Shown: in pieces, positions 55,902-64,000 of the stretch
How positions within the stretch are numbered: position 1 is the first letter of the stretch
Layout: every line of letters starts with the position of its first letter
Assembly: GCA_016705685.1 (NCBI GenBank)
Contig: JADJLB010000001.1
Span: forward strand, 186,001-250,000
Source: Propionivibrio sp.
GTDB taxonomy: Bacteria > Pseudomonadota > Gammaproteobacteria > Burkholderiales > Rhodocyclaceae
DNA length: 64,000 nt
Direction of reading: 5' to 3'
Notes under the pieces: model-generated
Told to the model about the DNA's origin: nothing
Databases searched by the model: none
What the model saw: only the letters and a program-made list of their open reading frames with translations
Program-made: the position numbers and the translations under genes

Positions 55902-57419
55902 TTAGAAGTTGCGCGCCCTAAAACGGTAAGAATTGATCATCAAACCCAGCCTGATTCGCAACTCGGGACAAACAAGTACTGCCGACAACCATCCTGCTAC
56001 CAAAACCATTCCAATCATACCAATCAATAAAGGGCCATAAGAAGCATCGCCAATGATTTTCTTGGCGAACCATGAGACAGCAATTGAAGTTACCACAACC
56101 AATACAAATGACTTAAAAAATCTCGTCGGCATGCCCATATTGCCGTGCAGCTTGGTCACAAGCAGGACGTAGCTTAAGTAAAGCACCACACTGTAGATCA
56201 GCCATGACCATGCCGCCCCTAGAATGCCATTCGTGCCAATGAGGAATAATAGCAACGGGAAAAATACAACCAAACAGACTAACTGCACCGCCAGGACCGA
56301 CTTGAATTGTTTCTTTGCATACAATGCATTCAACGGGGGATAGATACTACTCACCATGGCCGTACCAAGCGCGAGAAGTGACAGGGAAGGCGCCGAAGCC
56401 GAGGCTACGCTAGGATTACGAACCCAAACGCTCATTATCTCTTCGGCGAATAGCGAAATCGTTATCGCTGGCGGAATCACAAGCGCATACATCAACTGAG
56501 ACGCAGAAAATACCTGGTTCGCCAGCTCCGTTTCGTTGCTATCGGAAGCCAAAGCGGAGAAGCGCGCACTGAACCCCTGGGCGACAGGTGTAGCAAGGAT
56601 CGACAGGCCGCTAGCCAAACCCCATGCCAATGTATAGTACCCAAGTGATTTCAGAGACACCATAAAGCTGAGTGCAATCTTATCCATTTGGCTCAACATC
56701 ATGCCCATGGCTGTAATTAGGAGCATTGCTCCTGCCGTATTCTTGATTGAACTGAGCGACTGCAAAGAGAAATGAGCATATCCGCCAAATTCACGAGCAC
56801 ACGACCAAGTCTGCCAACGAAGCCACGCGACTTGTAATAGCCCGACCGCGATATACCACAAGAAGAACGCTCGGATATCGTCACTCATGCCCCATGCAAC
56901 CAATACGGCACCCACTCCCCGCAGCGTTCCAAGGCAGGCCATGATGACAGAAGAATGTGTTTGTTTGTGCATACCGACCAGGCTGGCAGTGTATAGGCCA
57001 CTCGGTAACTGGATGGCAAGCGACAACAGCATAAGCGACAGTGCCTCCCTGATTTGCTGGTCCGACAAGGTTGACGTATGAACCCACTCAACGCCAAACA
57101 GATTGAGCGCCACCAATAACAGAAATGCCAGAACCAAGACGGAAAGCCAGTAAACGACTTCGACGCTGAAAAGGAGAGAACCTATCTTCGAGCGCTCCTC
57201 CGTACGCGCCAGAATCCAAGCCAATTCTCGTGTTACGGTAGCCGACAGGGCTACATCCAATATCCCACCCATGGCCAACGCGGCGACGTACAGTCCAATC
57301 AAGCCGTAGTTTTCTATGCCAAGAAGGTGTACGTAAATTGGCGCAAGGAACAGCGACATGGCAGCAAGCCAAGTTCCGGAAATCAAGCCAAATCCAATTC
57401 CTCGGCTAAAAGAATTCAC
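55902..57419 (-). CDS. Oligosaccharide flippase (Wzx-like, MATE superfamily)
   Basis: A 505-aa membrane protein with about 14 hydrophobic helices. The N-terminus SRGIGFGLISGTWLAAMSLF, then VHLLGIENYGLIGLYVAALA, and the mid-protein MLLITAMGMMLSQMDKIALS follow the polysaccharide-export flippase pattern. It would move undecaprenyl-linked repeat units across the inner membrane. Its presence, together with a small initiating transferase, argues for a Wzx/Wzy-type pathway. It overlaps the next upstream gene by 4 bp. Confidence 0.9.
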   Translation of the reverse strand: MNSFSRGIGFGLISGTWLAAMSLFLAPIYVHLLGIENYGLIGLYVAALAMGGILDVALSATVTRELAWILARTEERSKIGSLLFSVEVVYWLSVLVLAFLLLVALNLFGVEWVHTSTLSDQQIREALSLMLLSLAIQLPSGLYTASLVGMHKQTHSSVIMACLGTLRGVGAVLVAWGMSDDIRAFFLWYIAVGLLQVAWLRWQTWSCAREFGGYAHFSLQSLSSIKNTAGAMLLITAMGMMLSQMDKIALSFMVSLKSLGYYTLAWGLASGLSILATPVAQGFSARFSALASDSNETELANQVFSASQLMYALVIPPAITISLFAEEIMSVWVRNPSVASASAPSLSLLALGTAMVSSIYPPLNALYAKKQFKSVLAVQLVCLVVFFPLLLFLIGTNGILGAAWSWLIYSVVLYLSYVLLVTKLHGNMGMPTRFFKSFVLVVVTSIAVSWFAKKIIGDASYGPLLIGMIGMVLVAGWLSAVLVCPELRIRLGLMINSYRFRARNF

Positions 57420-58249
57420 TGCGTTGCGGTTTCGTCATTCGTAACAGCACAAGCCACCTGGCCGCCCAGCGCCGCCCTCATCTTGGGCAGAGCCGAGACA
57501 ATTTGCGATCGTTCGAAGAGCACCATCTTCCTTGGTACATCCGGTTCTAGCCAATCGTCAATGGCGTACAAATAGTCTGGCGGAAGGAGGAATGGTTCAG
57601 AAAAGAGGTCTATCAACCTTGCTTCTCCGGTAAGAATATCCATGTTCCGGAAACCAATCTTATTCATATGGGTTGTCGTTAATAAATAGCGTATGTTCGA
57701 CTGCGCAAAATTGGTGAGCGTCTTGAAAATATCTACGAAAGAAAAATGAATCAGGCAATCTCGGCATATCCAAAGGTCCGCGTCCGGGAGCGGATCTGCA
57801 ATAACATTCATGACAAGGAAAGACAGACGTCTATCTGCATATTTTTCCTTGTTTCTCTCTATCAACATAGGGACAATATCCCCGCCGATATAGATGATTT
57901 CATTCGATTGCACAACATGCTCCATCCAGTAGAAGTCACCGCATGGAGCATCAAGAACGGTGCGTACTTCGAATTTCTCGAACAGCAATGTAAGTTGTGC
58001 CCTCAAATTGGCCGTATACCGCAAAGTGGAACCTGTGCCGCTGACACTTTCGTTGCTGCCCCACCAATTTGATTCATAGATTTTTGTGAATACCCCGGCA
58101 GCATCTTTCGGACTATAAATGTTGCGTCGCAGTCCGGCTGATCTGAGTTGCAAATACGGGTAGCGACAAACCCGAAACAGCGTCCCCCAGATACCGTGCA
58201 CGCGCAAAGAATTCGAAAGACGCATCAGGATATAGGAAGCACGAGACAT
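57416..58249 (-). CDS. Class I SAM-dependent methyltransferase
   Basis: A 277-aa protein. The methyltransferase core starts at about residue 95, with VRTVLDAPCGDFYWMEHVVQ (SAM motif I) and IIYIGGDIVPMLIERNKEKY. DLWICRDCLIHFSFVDIFKT then follows, a variant of the motif after strand 4. The first 60 residues are unrecognised and basic. It is positioned 2 bp after the membrane GT-C-like gene. Several methyltransferases in one operon suggest a heavily methylated glycan. Confidence 0.8.
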   Translation of the reverse strand: MSRASYILMRLSNSLRVHGIWGTLFRVCRYPYLQLRSAGLRRNIYSPKDAAGVFTKIYESNWWGSNESVSGTGSTLRYTANLRAQLTLLFEKFEVRTVLDAPCGDFYWMEHVVQSNEIIYIGGDIVPMLIERNKEKYADRRLSFLVMNVIADPLPDADLWICRDCLIHFSFVDIFKTLTNFAQSNIRYLLTTTHMNKIGFRNMDILTGEARLIDLFSEPFLLPPDYLYAIDDWLEPDVPRKMVLFERSQIVSALPKMRAALGGQVACAVTNDETATQ

Positions 58250-58251
58250 CT

Positions 58252-59694
58252 TTATGTCCTTGATTGTTGTGGTGATTCAGCCCGACTACTGTGCAAAAGA
58301 AAGTTAGTCCAGAACGCCACACCGAAGCTAATCAACAGCATATAGAATCCGTACCGATACCGCATAAGAGTCCCGATATTCGGATAAGCTAGTGCAAAGA
58401 GGAGTATTCCGATAAAGCACAAGCCAAGCATCATCCAGACTGAGATATTTCTCCGCAGTTGGTAAACACCAAGAACAAGACCGAGCAGACAAACATACAA
58501 TCCAATGGTTATGGGTCCCATTACCTTGCGAGCCAAAGTCATGGCTGGCGTACTTGCCTGCCCCCCCCAGAGCTCCGGTAACGGACTGAACAATCCTAGC
58601 TGGAGAGCGCGTGGAATGTAGCAAACAATCTCGCCCGCTGAATTGAAACGACGGTCAGTATCCACAAGCGTGTTCCCTCCTTGAGTCATCGCCGCGCGAC
58701 GAGCGATCGCCATACGAAAGAAACGCTCCTCAATTGCACCAGGTAGCCAGCTAGACTGCCGCCAGAAATACGGATGGCCCTCTCTAGCAACCTCCTGCGA
58801 AGTGGATTCACCTGAAGTGCCCCCCCGCAAAGTGGCTCCCCGCGAAGTGCCCTCCTCCGAAATGGCTGACTGCAAAGCAACATCCGCCGGCTCAAACGGT
58901 GTGTGATATCGCGCCAAACAGAACTGAACCGAAATCAACACCCCAAGCATCACAGCCGCTATGAGTCGGCGACCATGGAAACCCTTTCTTATCCGAATCG
59001 ATAATGCAAAAGGAATGCTTACCAGAAGTGAGGACAGCAACATGATTTGCACCCAGTATGGCCGCGCCATCCAAACCAATAGAGTTCCAATGATTGGCGC
59101 AAGAAGCAATTTTATGCAGTACCAGGGCTCAAGCGGGATCTCGGCTCTGGAATTTTCAAATAAGCCCAATACTCCCAAGATGAACAACAAATTGCCGAGG
59201 ATAAACACGCCATCCCTGTGGATTTGCGCCACCCATTCCAACGAGGCAGGATTCAAAACAAAGACGAGCGCGCCTAGCGCAGCGGGCAAGGCGGAAAAGA
59301 ACTTTCTCAGAATGGACATCACTACGCATGCGCTCAAGGCATGAACTAATGCATTGAATGGCAACATGCTCGATGGCGAAGGACCGAATAAGGCATAGAA
59401 AGCGGAAGCAATGCCTGCGGGTGAATTTGTCCGAGGTCGCAACTCCCACGCTGACCAGCCAAGACTTGCGATCTCAGCGGCTTTCTCCTTGGCAATTCGG
59501 TCAAAGCCGAGCGAGTCAAGAATTACCAAACCATCGGCAGATCCAGGCTGTGAGAAGAACATGGGTATCAGCCATAATTGAAGACACAAGCCAACAAGCC
59601 ACGAATAGCAAAAAGCAAAAACACCCAACCTGCACATCAGATACGGCGAATTAGCCAGTCGTTTCAAGGCGCTCACACGGCCCCCAAAGAACAT
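58252..59694 (-). CDS. Polytopic membrane protein, GT-C-like or polymerase-like, with internal repeats
   Basis: A 480-aa integral membrane protein with about 9-11 hydrophobic helices. The N-terminal half (SLGFDRIAKEKAAEIASLGW, then NALVHALSACVVMSILRKFF) has the layout of GT-C/ArnT-type glycosyltransferases, in which an early periplasmic loop is followed by paired helices. The operon has no other obvious O-antigen polymerase, so a Wzy role is also possible. A soluble loop at about 265-300 contains five imperfect 5-residue repeats (SEEGT SRGAT LRGGT SGEST SQEVA). The assignment is tentative. Confidence 0.6.
   Translation of the reverse strand: MFFGGRVSALKRLANSPYLMCRLGVFAFCYSWLVGLCLQLWLIPMFFSQPGSADGLVILDSLGFDRIAKEKAAEIASLGWSAWELRPRTNSPAGIASAFYALFGPSPSSMLPFNALVHALSACVVMSILRKFFSALPAALGALVFVLNPASLEWVAQIHRDGVFILGNLLFILGVLGLFENSRAEIPLEPWYCIKLLLAPIIGTLLVWMARPYWVQIMLLSSLLVSIPFALSIRIRKGFHGRRLIAAVMLGVLISVQFCLARYHTPFEPADVALQSAISEEGTSRGATLRGGTSGESTSQEVAREGHPYFWRQSSWLPGAIEERFFRMAIARRAAMTQGGNTLVDTDRRFNSAGEIVCYIPRALQLGLFSPLPELWGGQASTPAMTLARKVMGPITIGLYVCLLGLVLGVYQLRRNISVWMMLGLCFIGILLFALAYPNIGTLMRYRYGFYMLLISFGVAFWTNFLLHSSRAESPQQSRT
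58785..58880 (-). repeat. 15-bp imperfect minisatellite inside the membrane protein gene
   Basis: On the plus strand the unit resembles CGAAGTGGCTCCCC and is repeated about five times in register with the reading frame, giving five 5-residue repeats. Variation in unit number would keep the frame and alter only a loop. Confidence 0.6.
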
Positions 59695-59700
59695 GAATCA

Positions 59701-61665
59701 TCATCGCTGCCCCAACCACCGCTCATGCCACGCCTGAAACATCAGAATATTCCAAAGCCAATACTGCCAGTTTCGACGCCCGGACAAATGTTCGTGCCAT
59801 TTGTTATGGACCAGAACAGGATTAATAAAGCCCTCGCGCCGTAGCCGAGAAACATCAAGCAGACCTTCAGCCCAATCGCGCAGCGGTCCACGCAACCAAG
59901 AATCAATCGGAACGCCAAAGCCCTGCTTGGGTCGTTCGATCAGCGCTTGTGGCACATACCGGTAAAGTACTTGTCGAAGCAGCCATTTCCCTTTGCCATC
60001 GCGAATTTTCATGCACAATGGCAACTGCCAGGCAAATTCGGCTATACGGTGATCCAAGAACGGTACCCGGACTTCAAGGCTGGCTGCCATCGCCGCACGA
60101 TCAACCTTGCAGAGAATGTCATCTGTAAGGTAACCAACCAGATCGTTGAACATCATGCGCTCACTGGAATCATCACACCGCAGAGAGCGCATTTCGAGTT
60201 CAGCCCAGGTATCGTAGTTCAGAGCGTTCTCGCCGTTCATCATCACGAGCAACTCGGGTTGGCGTTCGTAAGATACCAACCATTTATAGATGTCCTCCAT
60301 GCTCTTTGCCGCTAATAAACTCGCCAGCTTGTGAGCCCTGTCGCCGAACATGGGCTGTTTGAAACGATACGGAAGATGCCTCCCAAAACTATCCCAACGT
60401 GACGGGCTGATAGAAGTGATGCAGCGACTCGCCAAGCGTCGAAATCCAACAGGGATACCGCGCATTCCATGCCATAGCGAACGGCCCAGAAAATAGCGGT
60501 TGTAGCCGCCGAACAGTTCGTCGCCTCCATCACCGGAAAGGCTCACTGTCACATGCTGTCTGGCCATGGCCGAAACAAGGTGCGTTGGCAACTGTGACAC
60601 ATCCGAAAAAGGCTCGTCATACATCTGTGCGAGGCGCGGAACTACCGCCATGACATCGGCCGGAGTAACATACAACTCGGTGTGCTCGGTACCAAGATGG
60701 CTTGCGACAGCTTTTGCGTATTCAGCTTCGTTGTAGTCTTTTTCGGTAAAACCGATTGTGAATGTTTTTATCGGGCGTTCCGACTGCGACTGCATTAGCG
60801 CAACTACTGTGGAAGAGTCGACGCCGCCGGAAAGGAAGGCACCCAAGGGCACATCAGCGATTGCCTGGCCTGAAATCGTACGACGAATCAGCGCATCAAG
60901 CTCATCCGTGGCCTGCCTGTCGTCCAAATCGACGCGGACTCCTTCATTGACCATGTCCCTGGCTCGCCAATAAAAAGACGGCTCGGGTATTTCAGCAAGG
61001 GCAGACGTCGTCATTGGCAATACCAGATAACTGCCTGGCAGCAACTTGCGTACGTTACGCCAGATCGAGTACGGTAGCGGGACGTAGCCATAGCGCATTT
61101 GCAGTGCGAGCGCATCGCGATCCACGTCGCCCTGCCATCCAGGATAAGCAGCAAGTGCCTTCAACTCGGAAGCGAAGAAGAAACTCTGCCCCTGCCAGCC
61201 ATAGTACAGCGGCTTTTCACCGAACCGGTCGCGTGCCAGCATCAAGGTGCGTTCTTGCCTGTCCCACAAGGCCAGTGCAAACATGCCAACAGACTTCCGC
61301 AGGGTTTTCTCGACACCCCAGACTTCGAAACACGTCAGCAGCGTTTCCGTGTCGGAGTGACCACGCCAAATTGCGCTTTCGCTCTTCTCAACGCTCGTTC
61401 GCAGCTCCAGGTGGTTGTAAATTTCGCCGTTGAAGACAAGAACGAAGCGGCCGGAAGCAGAAATCATGGGCTGGTGACCTGCCGGGGTCAGGTCAAGAAT
61501 GGCGAGACGACGATGAGCCAATGCTACGCCAGACCGATCAAACCACACGCCGGCATCGTCCGGGCCACGATGGGCAAGCGTATCGGCCATGTGGCGTGCT
61601 ATACGGCCGAAATCCATCGCCGCATTCGCTGCGGACACGGTCATCAGCCCGGCTATGCCGCACAT
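59701..61665 (-). CDS. asnB: Asparagine synthase (glutamine-hydrolysing)
   Basis: A 654-aa two-domain enzyme. The N-terminal class II glutamine amidotransferase begins MCGIAGLMTV with the nucleophile Cys2, RRLAILDLTPAGHQPM and VLVFNGEIYNHLEL. The C-terminal synthetase has the PPi-loop FLSGGVDSSTVVALMQ, then VSLSGDGGDELFGGYNRYFL and KVDRAAMAASLEVRVPFLDH. Copies in polysaccharide clusters often amidate sugar acids or act on other carboxyl groups, so free asparagine need not be the product. Flanked by glycan genes on both sides. Confidence 0.93.
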   Translation of the reverse strand: MCGIAGLMTVSAANAAMDFGRIARHMADTLAHRGPDDAGVWFDRSGVALAHRRLAILDLTPAGHQPMISASGRFVLVFNGEIYNHLELRTSVEKSESAIWRGHSDTETLLTCFEVWGVEKTLRKSVGMFALALWDRQERTLMLARDRFGEKPLYYGWQGQSFFFASELKALAAYPGWQGDVDRDALALQMRYGYVPLPYSIWRNVRKLLPGSYLVLPMTTSALAEIPEPSFYWRARDMVNEGVRVDLDDRQATDELDALIRRTISGQAIADVPLGAFLSGGVDSSTVVALMQSQSERPIKTFTIGFTEKDYNEAEYAKAVASHLGTEHTELYVTPADVMAVVPRLAQMYDEPFSDVSQLPTHLVSAMARQHVTVSLSGDGGDELFGGYNRYFLGRSLWHGMRGIPVGFRRLASRCITSISPSRWDSFGRHLPYRFKQPMFGDRAHKLASLLAAKSMEDIYKWLVSYERQPELLVMMNGENALNYDTWAELEMRSLRCDDSSERMMFNDLVGYLTDDILCKVDRAAMAASLEVRVPFLDHRIAEFAWQLPLCMKIRDGKGKWLLRQVLYRYVPQALIERPKQGFGVPIDSWLRGPLRDWAEGLLDVSRLRREGFINPVLVHNKWHEHLSGRRNWQYWLWNILMFQAWHERWLGQR

Positions 61666-61699
61666 GTCAGGTCAGTATGCAATGAAACGATGGTCATCT

Positions 61700-63391
61700 T
61701 TAGCGTTTTCGGGCCACAGCACACCAGAAAGGCTCAGTGTCGGAAAACTGAACATTCTCGAATCCCGCCTTTTCCAGCATCGCAGCGATTTGGTCGCGGC
61801 GGAAACGCTTTTCCAAACGCGTGCCAAAGCGGTCAAGCGCATCAGTGCGCATGACATAAAGAGACTTGTCCTTGTAATACGCAAGCGGGAAGTTGCCAAC
61901 CTGGACTCCAATTTTCGCCAACGAAGCGGCAAGGCGTCCAAGCGGCCAATAGACGAGAATCGCGATAATGTCGCAGACTACAAAACGTAAAACAGAAGGA
62001 AGATGGCATATCAACCTTCGCATGAGGTCCGTTATACGCCACAGCATGCGAAACCACGGGGGCCGGTTGTCGAATGCATAATATAGGTATAAGAGAAACA
62101 CTCCTCCCGGACGCAAGGCCCTCGCAATGCTGCGCAATGCTTCCGATGTTTCCGGCACATGGTGCAGCACACCCAGAGAATATGCAAAATCCAGTTCGCC
62201 ATCCGCAAACGGAAGACTTTTTACGTCCGCCTGCCGGAAATCTACATTTCCTTGCCCTGCCATAGTCCTGCGTGCAACTTCAAGCGCGGCAAAACTCGCA
62301 TCGACACAGGTCAGCCATCCGGCGCGTGGTGCGGCGACTGCGGCCCAGCGACCGCTCCCGCAGCCAATATCTGCACCGCGTGATTCTTCAGGCAGATCGT
62401 CCCAAGGAAAATCGGAGAAGTAATCGTCAAATATTTCCAGCCGCTCTGTTTCGGTGAGTACGTGCTGCGGAAACCTCGACCACTCCTCGCCAAATGACTT
62501 TACAACCTGATTGCTTAGTCGCTGTGAATTCGAATGGGCAGAGAAGCTTTCTTGAGAGAAGAACCGGTGAACAAATACTTTCATTTGCAAATAACCAAGG
62601 CGATACATACCCGCAGCAATACCACGACGCAAAAACTTAGCCCACGAAAGGCCTGAAAAGATCAGCCACTCGGGCACTGACAGATAACTCGACCGATATA
62701 AAGACCTGATCGCATTAAGTTCACCCAATTCCATCTTCCAGAGTGCCGCACTCAATCCAGACGCACCATAGGCCGGCTTGAAATACCACGCCAAAGGAAC
62801 TTCAATTCTGCAAATCCGCTCACAGCTGGCAGTGACAAACAGCCATAAGTGATAGTCTTCCGCGTGACTCTTCTCCTTGGGGAAACGCAAAGCAAGCTCC
62901 CTCCGAACCATTACCGCAGGAGTTGAGAAACGGTTTGATACCAGCATATCCCGCAAACTAAAGCAGCGGACCTTCACCGGGTCAGTAACGACATTGTTTG
63001 GCCCTTGCCTATACTCAACACAAATATGACCCGACATGAGGGCTTCTGGGTGGTCATCCATCCAACCGGATTGCACGGCCAGCTTTTGGGGGTGCCAGGC
63101 ATCGTCCGCATCGAGAAATGCAATGTATGGGCTTTTTGCTAGATCCCACCCCGTATTGCGTGCAACAGACGGTCCTGCATTGAAGGGAAGAGTGACTACG
63201 CGTACGCATTCTGGAAGCTGTTGAGAAATGGAATCTATGATTGCGCCGGTGTCGTCTGTGCTTGCGTCATTTACCAAGATTATTTCGGAGGGCAAAAGCG
63301 ACTGTTTGATCACAGAGTCAAGCGCGCGCCACAGCGTACCCGAGCAGTTGTAGCAGGGAATTATGACCGTGACGGGTGCTAGATCTGGCAC
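61700..63391 (-). CDS. GT2 glycosyltransferase fused to a SAM-dependent methyltransferase
   Basis: A 563-aa two-domain protein. Residues about 5-235 are a GT2 (GT-A) transferase: VTVIIPCYNCSGTLWRALDS, ILVNDASTDDT and AFLDADDAWHPQKLA with the DxD motif. Residues about 330-500 are a class I methyltransferase: GADIGCGSGRWAAVAA, then DFRQADVKSLPFADGELDFA and YSLGVLHHVPETSEALRSIA. A single chain could add a sugar and methylate it, for example as a chain cap. It lies about 35 bp upstream of asnB. Confidence 0.88.
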   Translation of the reverse strand: MPDLAPVTVIIPCYNCSGTLWRALDSVIKQSLLPSEIILVNDASTDDTGAIIDSISQQLPECVRVVTLPFNAGPSVARNTGWDLAKSPYIAFLDADDAWHPQKLAVQSGWMDDHPEALMSGHICVEYRQGPNNVVTDPVKVRCFSLRDMLVSNRFSTPAVMVRRELALRFPKEKSHAEDYHLWLFVTASCERICRIEVPLAWYFKPAYGASGLSAALWKMELGELNAIRSLYRSSYLSVPEWLIFSGLSWAKFLRRGIAAGMYRLGYLQMKVFVHRFFSQESFSAHSNSQRLSNQVVKSFGEEWSRFPQHVLTETERLEIFDDYFSDFPWDDLPEESRGADIGCGSGRWAAVAAPRAGWLTCVDASFAALEVARRTMAGQGNVDFRQADVKSLPFADGELDFAYSLGVLHHVPETSEALRSIARALRPGGVFLLYLYYAFDNRPPWFRMLWRITDLMRRLICHLPSVLRFVVCDIIAILVYWPLGRLAASLAKIGVQVGNFPLAYYKDKSLYVMRTDALDRFGTRLEKRFRRDQIAAMLEKAGFENVQFSDTEPFWCAVARKR

Positions 63392-63424
63392 GAATCATCT
63401 TTCATGCAGAAGAATTGGAGAGCA

Positions 63425-64000
63425 TCATGTACGCCACCCCATCCAATCCCAATTTCCGTCCATTTTTGAGCGGAAAATTTCGCCGTCGTCATCACTCCAG
63501 ATATCTGTACGCCTCAACATCAGCGGATCGCGGTCATCGAGATTTGTGCCAAAACGACTGCACGCGGCCAGAACGTAACCTGCCTGTTCGGCCGCGCTGC
63601 GCACTCGGAGATCGACTGCGCCATGGGGATACGATAACGTGGTCACGGGCTTCTGCAACAGATCCTCCAGATAATTACGACTATCAACGAGTTCCCTGTG
63701 AAGTTCAGTTTCGGAACACTCAGATAGCTTGACGTGAGTCACTCCGTGCGAGCCGATGGTCGCACCAGGGCACTGAGCAAGTTCGCACAATTCATGAGGG
63801 GACAAATAGAGTTGGTCACCCGAACGAATGTAAGCGGTAGTTACGAAAACGCTGAAGGGTAGGCCAAGCTCAACCAGCAGAGGCGCCGCCTCGCAAAGCC
63901 CATCACGGTACCCGTCGTCGAAGGTTATCGCTACACCCTGCGTAACACCGGCAGCATCTGCAAAGCTTCGCACGGGAATCGCCGTGTTCGCCGCTAGCAC
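63425..64000 (-). CDS. Polysaccharide deacetylase (NodB-like), partial at right edge
   Basis: The last 191 codons of a NodB-homology (CE4) deacetylase; the N-terminus lies beyond the window. The catalytic TFDDGYRDG motif is present, followed by LPFSVFVTTAYI and the metal-binding IGSHGVTHVKLSE (histidine pair). The sequence then shows TTLSYPHGAVDLRV, the usual motif 3 variant. The enzyme would remove N- or O-acetyl groups from a surface glycan. It is transcribed with the GT2-methyltransferase gene, 33 bp downstream. Confidence 0.9.
   Translation of the reverse strand: MLAANTAIPVRSFADAAGVTQGVAITFDDGYRDGLCEAAPLLVELGLPFSVFVTTAYIRSGDQLYLSPHELCELAQCPGATIGSHGVTHVKLSECSETELHRELVDSRNYLEDLLQKPVTTLSYPHGAVDLRVRSAAEQAGYVLAACSRFGTNLDDRDPLMLRRTDIWSDDDGEIFRSKMDGNWDWMGWRT

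Overview
The window looks like a chromosomal segment of a betaproteobacterium, probably of the Rhodocyclales / Accumulibacter type. This rests on gene content (sucCD, metG-apbC-dcd, thyA-folA, darP-pmbA, an Orn/Lys/Arg decarboxylase, CHASE2 and FecR proteins) and on the GC-rich codon use of the housekeeping genes. By eye the right-hand polysaccharide cluster is more AT-rich. No rRNA, tRNA or CRISPR array was found.

Layout. (a) 1-4872, minus strand: a phospho-signalling operon with a CHASE2-sensor Ser/Thr kinase, a PP2C phosphatase, a double-FHA protein and a second CHASE2 protein cut by the window edge. (b) 5034-11602: an ornithine cyclodeaminase-like gene, a 240-bp MITE-like element, sucCD, a DUF2889 gene, a 3'-truncated group IIC intron sitting just after the terminator of a peroxiredoxin gene, that peroxiredoxin, and acyP. 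(c) 11616-19147, minus: a six-gene hydrogenase-4-like membrane complex whose large subunit lacks all the [NiFe]-ligating cysteines, so it is an 'Ehr'-type complex and not a hydrogenase. It lies directly downstream of metG. (d) 21442-25513, plus: apbC, dcd and a PLP-dependent decarboxylase.

(e) 25.5-40.1 kb is the most unusual part. Two paralogous three-gene cassettes (27117-30550 and 33519-36992) each encode a short FecR-domain protein, a TPR plus outer-membrane beta-barrel protein of the Slam/DUF560 type, and a second FecR protein. The C-terminus of that second FecR protein resembles the small beta-barrel 'handle' of Slam (type XI secretion) substrates. The region between the cassettes holds a sulfotransferase, an APS kinase, a frameshifted PaaK/CapK-like ligase and an ornithine cyclodeaminase-like gene. 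A 176-bp copy of the decarboxylase 3' end recurs at 33110-33285, so 25.5-33.1 kb looks like an island bounded by direct repeats. The second cassette runs straight into a TPR/GT41 O-GlcNAc-transferase-like gene and an RmlD-like reductase.

(f) 40095-45887: folA-thyA, a PilZ-like gene with a frameshift, darP, pmbA and a histidine phosphatase. (g) 45939-64000, minus: a long, tightly packed surface-polysaccharide operon. It holds rfbC, rfbA, a WbpM-type dehydratase, an initiating phosphoglycosyl transferase, glycosyltransferases, several methyltransferases, a flippase, a membrane GT-C-like protein, an asparagine synthase, a GT2-methyltransferase fusion and a polysaccharide deacetylase cut by the right edge.

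How the parts may work together (inference): the FecR/Slam cassettes would export FecR-barrel proteins to the cell surface, and the GT41, sulfotransferase and polysaccharide genes around them may modify surface molecules. All assignments come from reading the sequence; no database search was run.
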